A model generated the notes under the pieces. It had not been told where the DNA came from and made no database searches. It worked only from the letters and a program-made list of their open reading frames with translations. From Kiritimatiellia bacterium (GTDB taxonomy: Bacteria > Verrucomicrobiota > Kiritimatiellia > RFP12 > UBA1067), in the NCBI GenBank assembly GCA_016296065.1, contig JAEDKA010000025.1, positions 1 through 50,232 of the forward strand: 50,232 nt of DNA. The letters run 5' to 3'. The position numbers and the translations under genes are program-made. Shown here in pieces: positions 42,101 to 50,232 of the stretch; position 1 is the first letter of the stretch, and every line of letters starts with the position of its first letter.

Positions 42101-43333
42101 ATGGCAGAAAAGATCAGTTTCGAGGCGCCGAGGGGGATGCGGGACTTCTATCCCGAGGACATGCTCTGGCGCAACAAGGTGTTCGACGCGTTCCGCGCGG
42201 CCGGCGAGGCCGCTGGCTTCGAGCCGTACGACTCGTGCGTCGTCGAGAGCTACGAACTTCTCGCGCGCAAGGCGGGCGAGGAGGTCGGCGAGCAGATATA
42301 CCACTTCTTCGACAAGTCCGAGCGCCACATCGCGCTCCGCGCGGAGATGACGCCGACGCTCGCGCGCATGGTCGCGCAGCGCCAGAAGGAGCTGTCGTTC
42401 CCGATCAAGTGGACGACGATCGCGCAGTGCTTCCGCTACGAGCGCATGACGAAGGGCCGCAAGCGCGAGCACTACCAGTGGAACGTCGACATCATCGGCG
42501 AGGACTCGATCCTCGCGGAGGTGGAGGTAATCGGCGCGGCGTGCGACGCGCTGAGGCGCATGGGCCTCACGTCCGCGGACTTCAAGGTCCACGTCTCGTC
42601 GCGCAAGTTCCTCGGCGAGCTGCTCGCGAAGAGCGGAATCGCCGCCGACAAGCACGCGCAGGTGTTCCTCGCGCTCGACAAGCGCGGCAAGATGCCCGAC
42701 TCCGAGATCGCCGCGATGCTGAGGGACGGCGGACTTTCCGACGCCGAGGTGGAGGCGACGTTCGGCATCATGGAGACGAAGTCGTACGAGGCGTGCCCCG
42801 AGCTCGTGGAGCTCTTCCGCCTCGCCGGAATCGCCGGCTTCGCCGACTGCCTCGAGTTCGACATCGGCGTCATAAGGGGCCTCAGCTACTACACGGGAGT
42901 CGTATTCGAGTGCTTCGACACGAAGGGCGAGTTCCGCGCGATCTTCGGCGGCGGCAGGTACGACAACCTGCTCACCACTATCGGCGGCGAGCCGACGAGC
43001 GCCGTCGGGCTCGGATTCGGAGACGTCGTCGTCACGGAGCTGCTCAAGTCGCGCCTCGGCGCGGACGCCGCGAAGGCGAAGAAGGGCATCGCGGTCGGGT
43101 TCATGTTCCCTGAGCAGCGCGACGCGGCCGTAGCGCTCGCGGCGAAGCTCAGGCGCGAGGGCGAGAGCGTCAACCTCTCGCTCAGGAGCCAGAAGCCGAA
43201 GAAGTTCTTCTCGCATGCAGACTCCGGCGGCGCGGCGAAGGCCGTGTTCCTCGGGCCGGACGACGTCGAGAAGGGCGTCGCGAGGATGAAGGACATGGAG
43301 ACGAGGGAAGAGAAGGAGATTTCGCTGACGTGA
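42101..43333 (+). CDS. hisS: histidyl-tRNA synthetase
   Basis: 410 residues from ATG 42101. Class II motif 1 (GMRDFYPEDM), motif 2 (FRYERMTKGRKREHYQWNVDIIG), histidine-A loop (RGLSYYTGVVFE), and motif 3 (GGGRYDNLL, TSAVGLGFG), then an anticodon-binding domain. It charges tRNA-His. The start is chosen by the near-leaderless promoter. The stop overlaps the next GTG start (GTGA at 43330-43333). Confidence 0.97.
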   Translation: MAEKISFEAPRGMRDFYPEDMLWRNKVFDAFRAAGEAAGFEPYDSCVVESYELLARKAGEEVGEQIYHFFDKSERHIALRAEMTPTLARMVAQRQKELSFPIKWTTIAQCFRYERMTKGRKREHYQWNVDIIGEDSILAEVEVIGAACDALRRMGLTSADFKVHVSSRKFLGELLAKSGIAADKHAQVFLALDKRGKMPDSEIAAMLRDGGLSDAEVEATFGIMETKSYEACPELVELFRLAGIAGFADCLEFDIGVIRGLSYYTGVVFECFDTKGEFRAIFGGGRYDNLLTTIGGEPTSAVGLGFGDVVVTELLKSRLGADAAKAKKGIAVGFMFPEQRDAAVALAAKLRREGESVNLSLRSQKPKKFFSHADSGGAAKAVFLGPDDVEKGVARMKDMETREEKEISLT

Positions 43334-44433
43334 AGAAGACGCTTCTATCTGTGGTCGCCTCGGCGCTGGCGCTTGCCGCCTTTGCTCAGGAAACCTCGTC
43401 CTCCGCCATCGTGCGCCTGCTCAACTCGCGCGCGGCGGGCAGTCCGAAGGACTACGCGGCGGCTGCCGAGATCGTCGCAGCGGACGCGGCGGCGGGGCGT
43501 CCGCTCCAGCAGTACGTGCTCGCCGTTGTCGCTTCCGACGCCGACCTGCCTGCAAAGCTCCGCCTCTCGAAGGAGAAGCGCAAGGAGTACCTCGACAAGT
43601 CCCGCGACAAGATACGCCTGCTCGCGGAGGAAAAGGGCAACGCACTGGCGTGGTATCTTCTGTCGCTCGAGAAGAACGACCTCAAGTACCTCAAGCGGGC
43701 CGCTGAAGGCGACAACGTGCAGGCGCTCAACGCGTGGGGCACGATATCGCTCAACGAGGCAATGAGCGGATCCATCGCGGACACGAACGAGGTCGAGAAG
43801 ACGATGGTGAAGTGCTTTGGGTACTTCAAGAAGGCCGCCGACATGGGCGATGCGAACGGACTCTACAACCTAGGCATGTGCTATCTCAACGGCTACGGAT
43901 GCCAAAGCGACCAGGACCTCGCCTTCAAGTGCTTCCGCACGAGCGCCGACGCGGGGCATCCCGAGGCGATCAACAACATCGGAGGGTTCTACCGCGATGG
44001 AATCGTCGTCGAGAAGAACCTGGAGTCCGCCGCAAAGAACTTCGAACGCAGCGCGAACCTCGGCAACGACTACGGGCTTCTCAACTTCGCTCTCGCGCTG
44101 CAGCGCGGGGAAGGCGTGGAGAAGGATTCCACGCGCGCCGTCGAGCTATTCAAGGAGGCGGCGATGCGCGGCAACGCCGAGGCGATGAACTCATACGGAA
44201 TGTGCTTCTTCACGGGCGACGGAATCGGACAGGACGACGCGGTCGCCGTAAGGTGGTTCAGGGCGTCTGCCGCCCGCGGCTTCCCCCCGGCGATGGACAA
44301 CCTGTCCGCTTGCTACGATCTCGGACGCGGCGTCCGCAAGGACGCCACCGAGGCCACTGTCTGGAAGGTGCGCGGCATGGCGGCACGCGGAGACCGCAAC
44401 GCGGCGGCGTGGCTGCAGCAGAACGGGAAGTGA
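43330..44433 (+). CDS. exported Sel1-repeat protein
   Basis: 367 residues from GTG 43330. A signal peptide (KKTLLSVVASALALAAFAQ) is followed by at least five Sel1-like repeats, for example AADMGDANGLYNLGMCYLNG, SADAGHPEAINNIGGFYRDG, AAMRGNAEAMNSYGMCFFTG and SAARGFPPAMDNLSACYDLG. Sel1 repeats form helical scaffolds for protein binding. Function unknown; it overlaps hisS and lies 26 nt before the next gene. Confidence 0.9.
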   Translation: MKKTLLSVVASALALAAFAQETSSSAIVRLLNSRAAGSPKDYAAAAEIVAADAAAGRPLQQYVLAVVASDADLPAKLRLSKEKRKEYLDKSRDKIRLLAEEKGNALAWYLLSLEKNDLKYLKRAAEGDNVQALNAWGTISLNEAMSGSIADTNEVEKTMVKCFGYFKKAADMGDANGLYNLGMCYLNGYGCQSDQDLAFKCFRTSADAGHPEAINNIGGFYRDGIVVEKNLESAAKNFERSANLGNDYGLLNFALALQRGEGVEKDSTRAVELFKEAAMRGNAEAMNSYGMCFFTGDGIGQDDAVAVRWFRASAARGFPPAMDNLSACYDLGRGVRKDATEATVWKVRGMAARGDRNAAAWLQQNGK

Positions 44434-44459
44434 GTGGCTGGTGCAGGAAGGGGCGGACT

Positions 44460-45239
44460 GTGAAGATTCTGTTGATAGGAGATGTGGTGGGAAGCCCGGG
44501 CAGGCGCATGTTCATGCGCGAGGTTCCGCGCCTTAAGCGCGAGATGGGGCTTTCCGCCGTCGTCGTCAACGCCGAGAACTGCGCCGCAGGTTCGGGGCTC
44601 ACGGCGGCCCTCGCAAAGGGGCTGTTCGACTCCGGGGCGGACGCGATAACGCTTGGGGACCACACATGGGGGCAGAAGGAGTTTCCCGGCGAGATCGGCT
44701 CTCTCGAGCGCGTGGTCCGTCCGGCGAACTTCGCGAGCGAATGCCCAGGGCGTGGATGGACGGTCGTCACGCTGCCGGTCGGACGCTTCGCCGTCGTCAA
44801 CGTGCAGGGCAGGGTGTTCATGCAGACGGTGGACTGTCCGTTCAAGGCGATGGACCGCGTCCTAAACGAAATCCCGAAGGACCTTCCGGTGTTCGTCGAC
44901 TTCCATGCCGAGGCGACGAGCGAGAAGATAACGATGGCCCACTATCTCGACGGACGCGTCACGGCCGTCGTGGGGACGCATACGCACGTGCAGACGTCGG
45001 ACGCGATGCTACTCCCCAAGGGGACCGCGTACATCACCGACCTCGGCATGACGGGGCCGTACATCTCGTCCATCGGGCGCGACCTGAAGCCCGTCACGCG
45101 CAAGTTCGTCACCGGAATGCCCTCGCGCTTCGAGGTGGCGGAAGGTCCGTGCGTCCTCGAGGGCGCGATCGTCGAGTTCGACGCGCAGACGAAGAAGGCG
45201 TCCTCGATTGAGGCGTTCCGGATAAGGGAGCCGCTGTAG
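44460..45239 (+). CDS. YmdB-type metallophosphoesterase
   Basis: 259 residues from GTG 44460 behind AGGAAGGGG. It has GDVVGSPGRRMF, VVNAENCAAG, LGDHTWGQKE, DFHAEATSEK and GTHTHVQTSD, the metal ligands of the TIGR00282/YmdB family (2',3'-cyclic nucleotide phosphodiesterase in B. subtilis). It likely hydrolyses a cyclic or phosphoester nucleotide in the cytoplasm. Next gene starts 4 nt after its stop. Confidence 0.92.
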   Translation: MKILLIGDVVGSPGRRMFMREVPRLKREMGLSAVVVNAENCAAGSGLTAALAKGLFDSGADAITLGDHTWGQKEFPGEIGSLERVVRPANFASECPGRGWTVVTLPVGRFAVVNVQGRVFMQTVDCPFKAMDRVLNEIPKDLPVFVDFHAEATSEKITMAHYLDGRVTAVVGTHTHVQTSDAMLLPKGTAYITDLGMTGPYISSIGRDLKPVTRKFVTGMPSRFEVAEGPCVLEGAIVEFDAQTKKASSIEAFRIREPL

Positions 45240-45243
45240 CAAG

Positions 45244-46077
45244 GTGAATGGTTTTGTGGAGAACCTCAGGGCGCGCGCGGAGATACTGCGCAGGATGCGC
45301 GGTTTCTTCGACTCGCGCGGCTTCGTCGAGGTGACGACGCCAGTGAGGATCGCCGCGCCCGCGCCGGAGCCGCACATCGACTGTCCGCCAAGCGGCGACG
45401 CCTTCCTGCGTGCATCGCCCGAGCTGCAGATGAAGAAGCTCCTCGCGGCGGGGATGGAGCGGATATACCAGATCGGGCCGTGCTTTCGCGAGGGAGAGTT
45501 CGGCGCGCGGCACAACCCGGAGTTCACGATGATCGAGTGGTACCGTCTCGGCGCGACGTATCTCGACATAGCGGAGGACGCGGAGGCGCTCGTGCGCGCG
45601 GAGATCGCCGGGTGCGGCGCGGCCGAGCGCATAACGGTGCGCGACGCGTACAGGACGCTCGCGGGGTGGGATCCGTGGGAGAGCTGGGATCAGGACCGCT
45701 TTGACTTCGACATGGCCGCGAAGATCGAGCCGGGGCTTCCGAAGGGGCTCGTATTCCTCATGGACTATCCGAAGGAGGCGTCTTCCCTCGCGCTCCTCAG
45801 GGGCGATGTCGCGGAGAGATGGGAGCTGTACTTCGACGGAATAGAGCTCGCGAACTGCTTCACGGAGCTTTGCGACGGAGCGGAGCAGCGCCGGCGCTTC
45901 CTTGCCGCGCGCGAGGAGCGGCGCGCGCTAGGGGAGAGCGACTATCCTATCGACGAGGAGTTTCTCGAACTTCTGCCGCTCGTGAAGAGCGCTTCGGGCG
46001 TGGCGCTCGGTGTGGACAGGCTCGTCGCGGCCGCACTCGGTGAGGCGGACATACATTCCGCAATCTGCGGGGAGTAG
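45244..46077 (+). CDS. epmA: EF-P--(beta)-lysine ligase EpmA
   Basis: 277 residues from GTG 45244, 4 nt after the preceding stop. It resembles the class II LysRS catalytic core without an anticodon domain (GenX/PoxA/EpmA): motif 2-like FREGEFGARHNPEFTMIEWYR, and ELANCFTELCDGAEQRRRF, SGVALGVDRLVAAAL at motif 3. EpmA attaches a lysine derivative to EF-P. The window also encodes EF-P with the target lysine; EpmB, the usual beta-lysine mutase, is not seen here. Confidence 0.93.
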   Translation: MNGFVENLRARAEILRRMRGFFDSRGFVEVTTPVRIAAPAPEPHIDCPPSGDAFLRASPELQMKKLLAAGMERIYQIGPCFREGEFGARHNPEFTMIEWYRLGATYLDIAEDAEALVRAEIAGCGAAERITVRDAYRTLAGWDPWESWDQDRFDFDMAAKIEPGLPKGLVFLMDYPKEASSLALLRGDVAERWELYFDGIELANCFTELCDGAEQRRRFLAAREERRALGESDYPIDEEFLELLPLVKSASGVALGVDRLVAAALGEADIHSAICGE

Positions 46078-46081
46078 CGGC

Positions 46082-46735
46082 ATGCGGTCCGTTCACATCA
46101 TATGGGACTGGAACGGAACGCTGCTCGACGACACCGAGGCGGCGCTCGCGACGCTCAACTTCATGATCGCGGAGCGCGGCGGCACGCCCATATCGATGCC
46201 GTTCTATCTCGACAACTTCGCCTTCCCCGTGCGGCCGTTCTACGACAGGATCGGCATAATCGCGCATGACGAGGACGAATGGAACGAGATAGCGCGCGAG
46301 TACCACGACGTCTACTCCCGACAGGCTGTCGCGCTCAACCGCGGCGCATTTGCCGCGCTGGAGCACGCGAAGTCCGCCGGATGCCGCCAGTCGCTTCTTT
46401 CCGCGCTCAGGCAGGACCTGCTCGACGAGCAGGCGCGCGGCTACGGCGTCGCCGGTTACTTCGAGCGCATCTGCGGCTCGGACAACCTGCACGGCGCGTC
46501 GAAGGTGGAGCGCGCGCGGCGTTTCATCGCCGAACTCCGCTCGTCGGGCGCGGACCAGTCGTTCGTTCTCATAGGCGATGCGCTGCACGACAAGGAGGTT
46601 GCGGACGCGCTCGGGCTTCCATGCGTCCTCTGCGCGCAGGGCAGCCACGCCGGATGGCGGCTCAGGGAGGTAGCTCCGACGGCCGAGACGCTGGAGGAGT
46701 CCGTTGAAATGGCGCTTCAAATTACCGTTGCCTAA
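46082..46735 (+). CDS. HAD-superfamily hydrolase
   Basis: 217 residues from ATG 46082. The catalytic DxD appears as WDWNGTLLDD, with a cap domain (~20-80) and a later GDALHDKEVADAL motif. It is of the phosphoglycolate-phosphatase-like type and should hydrolyse a phosphate monoester. The substrate is unknown. It follows epmA by 4 nt and so shares its operon. Confidence 0.9.
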   Translation: MRSVHIIWDWNGTLLDDTEAALATLNFMIAERGGTPISMPFYLDNFAFPVRPFYDRIGIIAHDEDEWNEIAREYHDVYSRQAVALNRGAFAALEHAKSAGCRQSLLSALRQDLLDEQARGYGVAGYFERICGSDNLHGASKVERARRFIAELRSSGADQSFVLIGDALHDKEVADALGLPCVLCAQGSHAGWRLREVAPTAETLEESVEMALQITVA

Positions 46736-46751
46736 CTCGTTCGCCAGGTGG

Positions 46752-46757
46752 TATAAT
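46752..46757 (+). promoter_or_regulatory. ferredoxin promoter -10
   Basis: TGG-TATAAT with a TTGCCT -35 at 46728-46733 (18 nt). It has a real 5' leader with AAAAAGGAG before the ATG. Confidence 0.6.
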
Positions 46758-46795
46758 GGCGCTGTATTTCAAAACAACAAAAAAGGAGAACAAAA

Positions 46796-46966
46796 ATGGC
46801 TCACAAGATTGATGCTGAGAAGTGCGTTGCGTGCGGATGCTGCAAGGACGCGTGCCCTGCGGAGGCAATCAGCGAGGGAACCCCCTACGCTATCGATCCC
46901 GACAAGTGCGTTGACTGCGGCGCATGTGCCGCGCAGTGCCCGAACGAGGCGATCGCCCAGGCCTAA
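46796..46966 (+). CDS. 2[4Fe-4S] ferredoxin
   Basis: 56 residues. Two CxxCxxCxxxCP sets are present: CVACGCCKDACP and CVDCGACAAQCP. This is the clostridial-type small ferredoxin, an electron carrier of anaerobic metabolism. The AAAGGAG site is 6 nt before the ATG. A strong terminator follows, so it is a single-gene transcript. Confidence 0.95.
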   Translation: MAHKIDAEKCVACGCCKDACPAEAISEGTPYAIDPDKCVDCGACAAQCPNEAIAQA

Positions 46967-46988
46967 GCCAAGGCGCAATAGTCGAAAG

Positions 46989-47022
46989 GCGGCGCGTTCC
47001 TAGTGGACGCGCCGCTTTTGTT
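46989..47022 (+). terminator. Rho-independent terminator after ferredoxin
   Basis: GCGGCGCGT (46989-46997) pairs with ACGCGCCGC (47007-47015), followed by TTTTGTTT. Confidence 0.85.
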
Positions 47023-47061
47023 TCCCCGTGGTTTCGTTTGCGGCGGAGACGGTCGATAGTG

Positions 47062-47067
47062 TATAAT
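47062..47067 (+). promoter_or_regulatory. -10 element of AddB-like gene, leaderless
   Basis: GTG-TATAAT with exactly 7 nt to the ATG at 47075. No -35 box of proper spacing is seen. Confidence 0.7.
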
Positions 47068-47074
47068 ATTCGAC

Positions 47075-49741
47075 ATGCAGAGAAGCGTAGTGAGGTTTGA
47101 CGCGCGGCGGAAGGCCGTCGATGCCGTCGCTGATTGGCTGGCGGAGCGCGCGCGGAAGGATGCGGCGGGCGCGGACTCGCTCGCGCATCTCATGGTCGTT
47201 GTGCCTACGTCGCAGAGCGGACGGCGCCTCAGGCTTGCGCTTGCCCGCCGTTTCCCCGCGGGGCTGGTTCCGCCGAAGGTTGCCATGCCGGCGGCGCTTC
47301 TTGACGCGTCGGCGGACGATGTCGCCGGGCGGGCGGACGAGCTGCTCGCATTCCGCGAGGCGAACGGAGGGAAGGGAGGCTTCGACGTCGCCGCGGAGCT
47401 GTCGGACATACGAAGGATTCTCGGCGCGCGCGCGCTTTCGTTCGCCGACGTCGCCGCGAAGGTGGGAACGCTGCTGGCGGGGGAGCTCGCGGACGAGGAG
47501 GTCGCTCGCTGGGAGAGGCTCGCCGAGCTTGAGAAGCGGTATCTCGAAGCGCTCGCGCGGCGCGGCAGGCGCGACAGGATCGAGGCCGTCAAGAAAGCGC
47601 TCGGGGGGCCGGTGGAGTTCCCCGGTATAGAGGAGGTCGTCGTCGCTTGCGTGCTTGATCCGATTCCGCTGATGGACCTTGCTCTCGAGAAGTCGGGCCT
47701 GCCGGTCACGGAGCTTGTTCCTGACCTTTCCGGCGCGCCGGAGCTCGGAGGCGACCAGATCTTCCCGTCCGGTACCGCCGCGAGCGAAGCCGAGGAGATA
47801 GCCGCCGTCTTCGCGTCCGTAAAGCCAGACGAGGCGCTGCCCGCGCTGTGTCTTGCCGATGCGGACATGTTCCCCGAGGTGCAGGGCGCGCTGCAGGCGA
47901 GGGGACTGAAGGCGCACAATCCGTCCGCCACCGCCCTTGCGACGTCGTCGCTCGGACATCTCGCCGGGCAGCTCGCCGAGCTCGCGCGCTCGTCGTCTTA
48001 CTCGGTGTTCTCCGCGTTCGTCCGGGGAGGAGACGTCCGCAGGTGGCTGAAGGCGGAGCTGAAGCTTGACGACGCGGCGCTCACTGCGGCCATTGTGGAC
48101 CTGGACAACCGCCAGAAGCAGCTCATACCGGCGCACATCGACGACATCGCGCCGAAGACGGAGCACGCCCTGCGCGGAATATTCGAGTTCGTCAAGACCC
48201 AGCTCAGGAAGCGCGGAATGCGCCAGATGCTGAAGTCGATTTTCTCGTCCCTCGTCCTCGATGAACACGACGAAAGCGCACGCGAGTTTGCGGCGGCCGC
48301 GGAGGCGCTTAACGCGCTCATGGACGAGTGCTTCGCGGCAGATGTGCCGCACGACCTCGCGCTGGAGCTCTTTGCGCGGCGGCTCGGGGAGGCGACGTAC
48401 GGGCTGGAGCCGGACGAAGGCGACGTCATTCTTACCGACGGATGGCTTGAGCTTCCGTTCCTCGATGCGGACGAGGTGATCGTCTCGGGGTTTGCGGAGG
48501 GGAAGGTTCCGGAGTCCGTCGTGGGGCATCCGTACCTGCCGGATTCACTCCGCCGCGGACTCGGGCTTGCGGACAACTTGTCGCGCGCCGAGCGCGACAG
48601 GAAGATACTTGCGATGGCGACGGCCTGCCGCGACAGGGCGGCCTTCGGCGTGCATTTCCATTCCGTGGATTCCTCTGGCGACGTGCTTAAGCCTTCGAGG
48701 CTGCTGTTTGAGTGTTCGGACGACGCGGAGCTCCTGCGGCGCGTGTCCGCGTTCTACTCGCAGCGAGCCGGGACGGGAGAGTCCGCGGCGGCCGACCTGC
48801 CGGAGGCTTGGAAGATACAGCTTCCCGTCCCGCCGGAGCACGAGCCCTTGGCGAAGACCTCGCCATCCGCCCTGGATACGTATCTGAAGTGTCCGTTCAC
48901 CTATCTTCTCAAGAACACGTTCCGCGAAAGCGAGGACTACCGCGCGGAGGAGCTTGACGCGTCCGAGTTCGGCAACCTGGTGCACGAGGCACTCGAGGCG
49001 TGGGGGCAGGGCGGGCTCAGGGACTCTGCGGACGCGCAGGCGATTGCGGCGAATCTCGCCGACAAGGTGGATGCGATTCTCGCAGACCGCTTCGGGGTCG
49101 AGGTTCCGGCCGTCGTGGCGTTGCAGGGCGAGAGCGCGAAGCGCAGGCTCGCGCGCTTCGCGGCGATGCAGGCGGCGCGAGCCGCGGACGGGTGGAGGGT
49201 TGTGGCGACGGAGCGAAAGATGCACGTCGTGTACGGGCATACCGAGGTCAACGGACGATGCGACAGGATCGACTTCAATCCGCTCACCGGGAAGTGGTGC
49301 GTCATCGACTACAAGACATGGGACGACTCGTCGAGGGCCGAGGCGTACGCGGAGGGGGAGGATCCCGAGACGGGCGGATCGGTCCGCGTCTGGAAGAGCC
49401 TGCAGCTTCCGCTGTACTGCGCGATGCTCGACGCGGACGGGGAATTCCCGGACGCTAGGCGCGACGCCATCGAGGCGTGCTATTGCGTCCTCTCGAAGAG
49501 CGCAGACCACACACTGTACACCGAGCCGTTTTCCGGCGCTGAGGTTCCGGAGGCGGAGGAGAAGGTTCGCGAGCTGATCGCCGGCATAGAGCGCGGGGTC
49601 TTCTGGCCCGCCTCGGAAGGGCGCGAGTACTCCTGGCACTTCTCGCACCTCATTTTCGGTTCGCCTGAGGAGAGCGTCGCATCCGGCTGGATAAAGGACC
49701 AGGAACGCCGGCTTGCGGCCCCGGGAGCGCAGCGCCGATAG
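47075..49741 (+). CDS. AddB-like PD-(D/E)XK nuclease-family protein
   Basis: 888 residues. The N-terminal part has a weak helicase-like layout (LMVVVPTSQSGRRLRLALAR). The C-terminal part carries a RecB/PD-(D/E)XK nuclease: GNLVHEALEAW, DRIDFNPLTGKWCVIDYKTW and QLPLYCAML. Four cysteines for an Fe-S cluster are not all evident; one is in YLKCPFTYLL. It resembles the AddB subunit of AddAB recombination nucleases and may work with AddA encoded elsewhere. Family-level assignment is secure, gene name not. Confidence 0.8.
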   Translation: MQRSVVRFDARRKAVDAVADWLAERARKDAAGADSLAHLMVVVPTSQSGRRLRLALARRFPAGLVPPKVAMPAALLDASADDVAGRADELLAFREANGGKGGFDVAAELSDIRRILGARALSFADVAAKVGTLLAGELADEEVARWERLAELEKRYLEALARRGRRDRIEAVKKALGGPVEFPGIEEVVVACVLDPIPLMDLALEKSGLPVTELVPDLSGAPELGGDQIFPSGTAASEAEEIAAVFASVKPDEALPALCLADADMFPEVQGALQARGLKAHNPSATALATSSLGHLAGQLAELARSSSYSVFSAFVRGGDVRRWLKAELKLDDAALTAAIVDLDNRQKQLIPAHIDDIAPKTEHALRGIFEFVKTQLRKRGMRQMLKSIFSSLVLDEHDESAREFAAAAEALNALMDECFAADVPHDLALELFARRLGEATYGLEPDEGDVILTDGWLELPFLDADEVIVSGFAEGKVPESVVGHPYLPDSLRRGLGLADNLSRAERDRKILAMATACRDRAAFGVHFHSVDSSGDVLKPSRLLFECSDDAELLRRVSAFYSQRAGTGESAAADLPEAWKIQLPVPPEHEPLAKTSPSALDTYLKCPFTYLLKNTFRESEDYRAEELDASEFGNLVHEALEAWGQGGLRDSADAQAIAANLADKVDAILADRFGVEVPAVVALQGESAKRRLARFAAMQAARAADGWRVVATERKMHVVYGHTEVNGRCDRIDFNPLTGKWCVIDYKTWDDSSRAEAYAEGEDPETGGSVRVWKSLQLPLYCAMLDADGEFPDARRDAIEACYCVLSKSADHTLYTEPFSGAEVPEAEEKVRELIAGIERGVFWPASEGREYSWHFSHLIFGSPEESVASGWIKDQERRLAAPGAQRR

Positions 49742-49780
49742 CAGTGCCTTGGCGGTTCTGCACACGGGCCCTCTTTTTGG

Positions 49781-49786
49781 TATACT
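49781..49786 (+). promoter_or_regulatory. icd -10 element, leaderless
   Basis: TTTTTGG-TATACT with 7 nt to the icd ATG at 49794. Confidence 0.65.
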
Positions 49787-49793
49787 ATTGGGC

Positions 49794-50232
<439 letters not shown>

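Overview
The window comes from a GC-rich, probably anaerobic bacterium. The style of its genes suggests the PVC assemblage (Kiritimatiellota, Lentisphaerota or Verrucomicrobiota). This rests on the NifU-like/GGGtGRT gene pair, sensor kinases with large extracytoplasmic regions, very large exported beta-propeller proteins, Rhs debris, and a recurrent TGGTATAAT promoter. The placement is inference; no rRNA gene is present to fix it.

Region 1 (1-7940) is chromosomal: a NarL-type two-component pair, a PAS protein and an HU/zinc-ribbon fusion on the minus strand, then an ABC-2 ATPase/permease/His-rich protein operon and a small membrane protein. Region 2 (7989-22225) is a complete type I-C CRISPR-Cas locus. 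It has a divergent XRE regulator with a degenerate ImmA/IrrE-like domain, then cas3-cas5c-cas8c-cas7c, a RhuM-family gene, cas4-cas1-cas2, and an array of 59 repeats with a decayed tail. The RhuM gene is translationally coupled to cas4 (ATGA overlap) and preceded by a long hairpin, so it is a true member of the operon. This is the most unusual system in the window. Region 3 (22476-24228) is a NifU-like scaffold gene plus a GGGtGRT-family gene, ending in a strong terminator. Region 4 (24229-27265) is AT-richer decayed DNA with Rhs fragments, small orphan genes and dispersed repeats.

Region 5 (27266-50232) is densely packed core genome. It holds a 1302-residue exported propeller protein, efp, a PaaK-like ligase overlapping luxS, tRNA-Val(TAC), an L,D-transpeptidase, an exonuclease, adk-map, nadK-udk, mraY, an unknown exported protein with argH, hisS with a Sel1-repeat protein, a YmdB-type phosphoesterase, epmA, a HAD phosphatase, a 2[4Fe-4S] ferredoxin, an AddB/PD-(D/E)XK protein, and the start of icd. 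Many neighbours overlap by 1-4 nt (ATGA, GTGA, TGATG), which indicates coupled translation.

A recurring feature is a strong -10 element only 6-9 nt before a start codon (adk, hisS, icd, AddB-like, ABC ATPase, the 7263 gene, cas3). This predicts leaderless mRNAs as a common expression mode in this organism.
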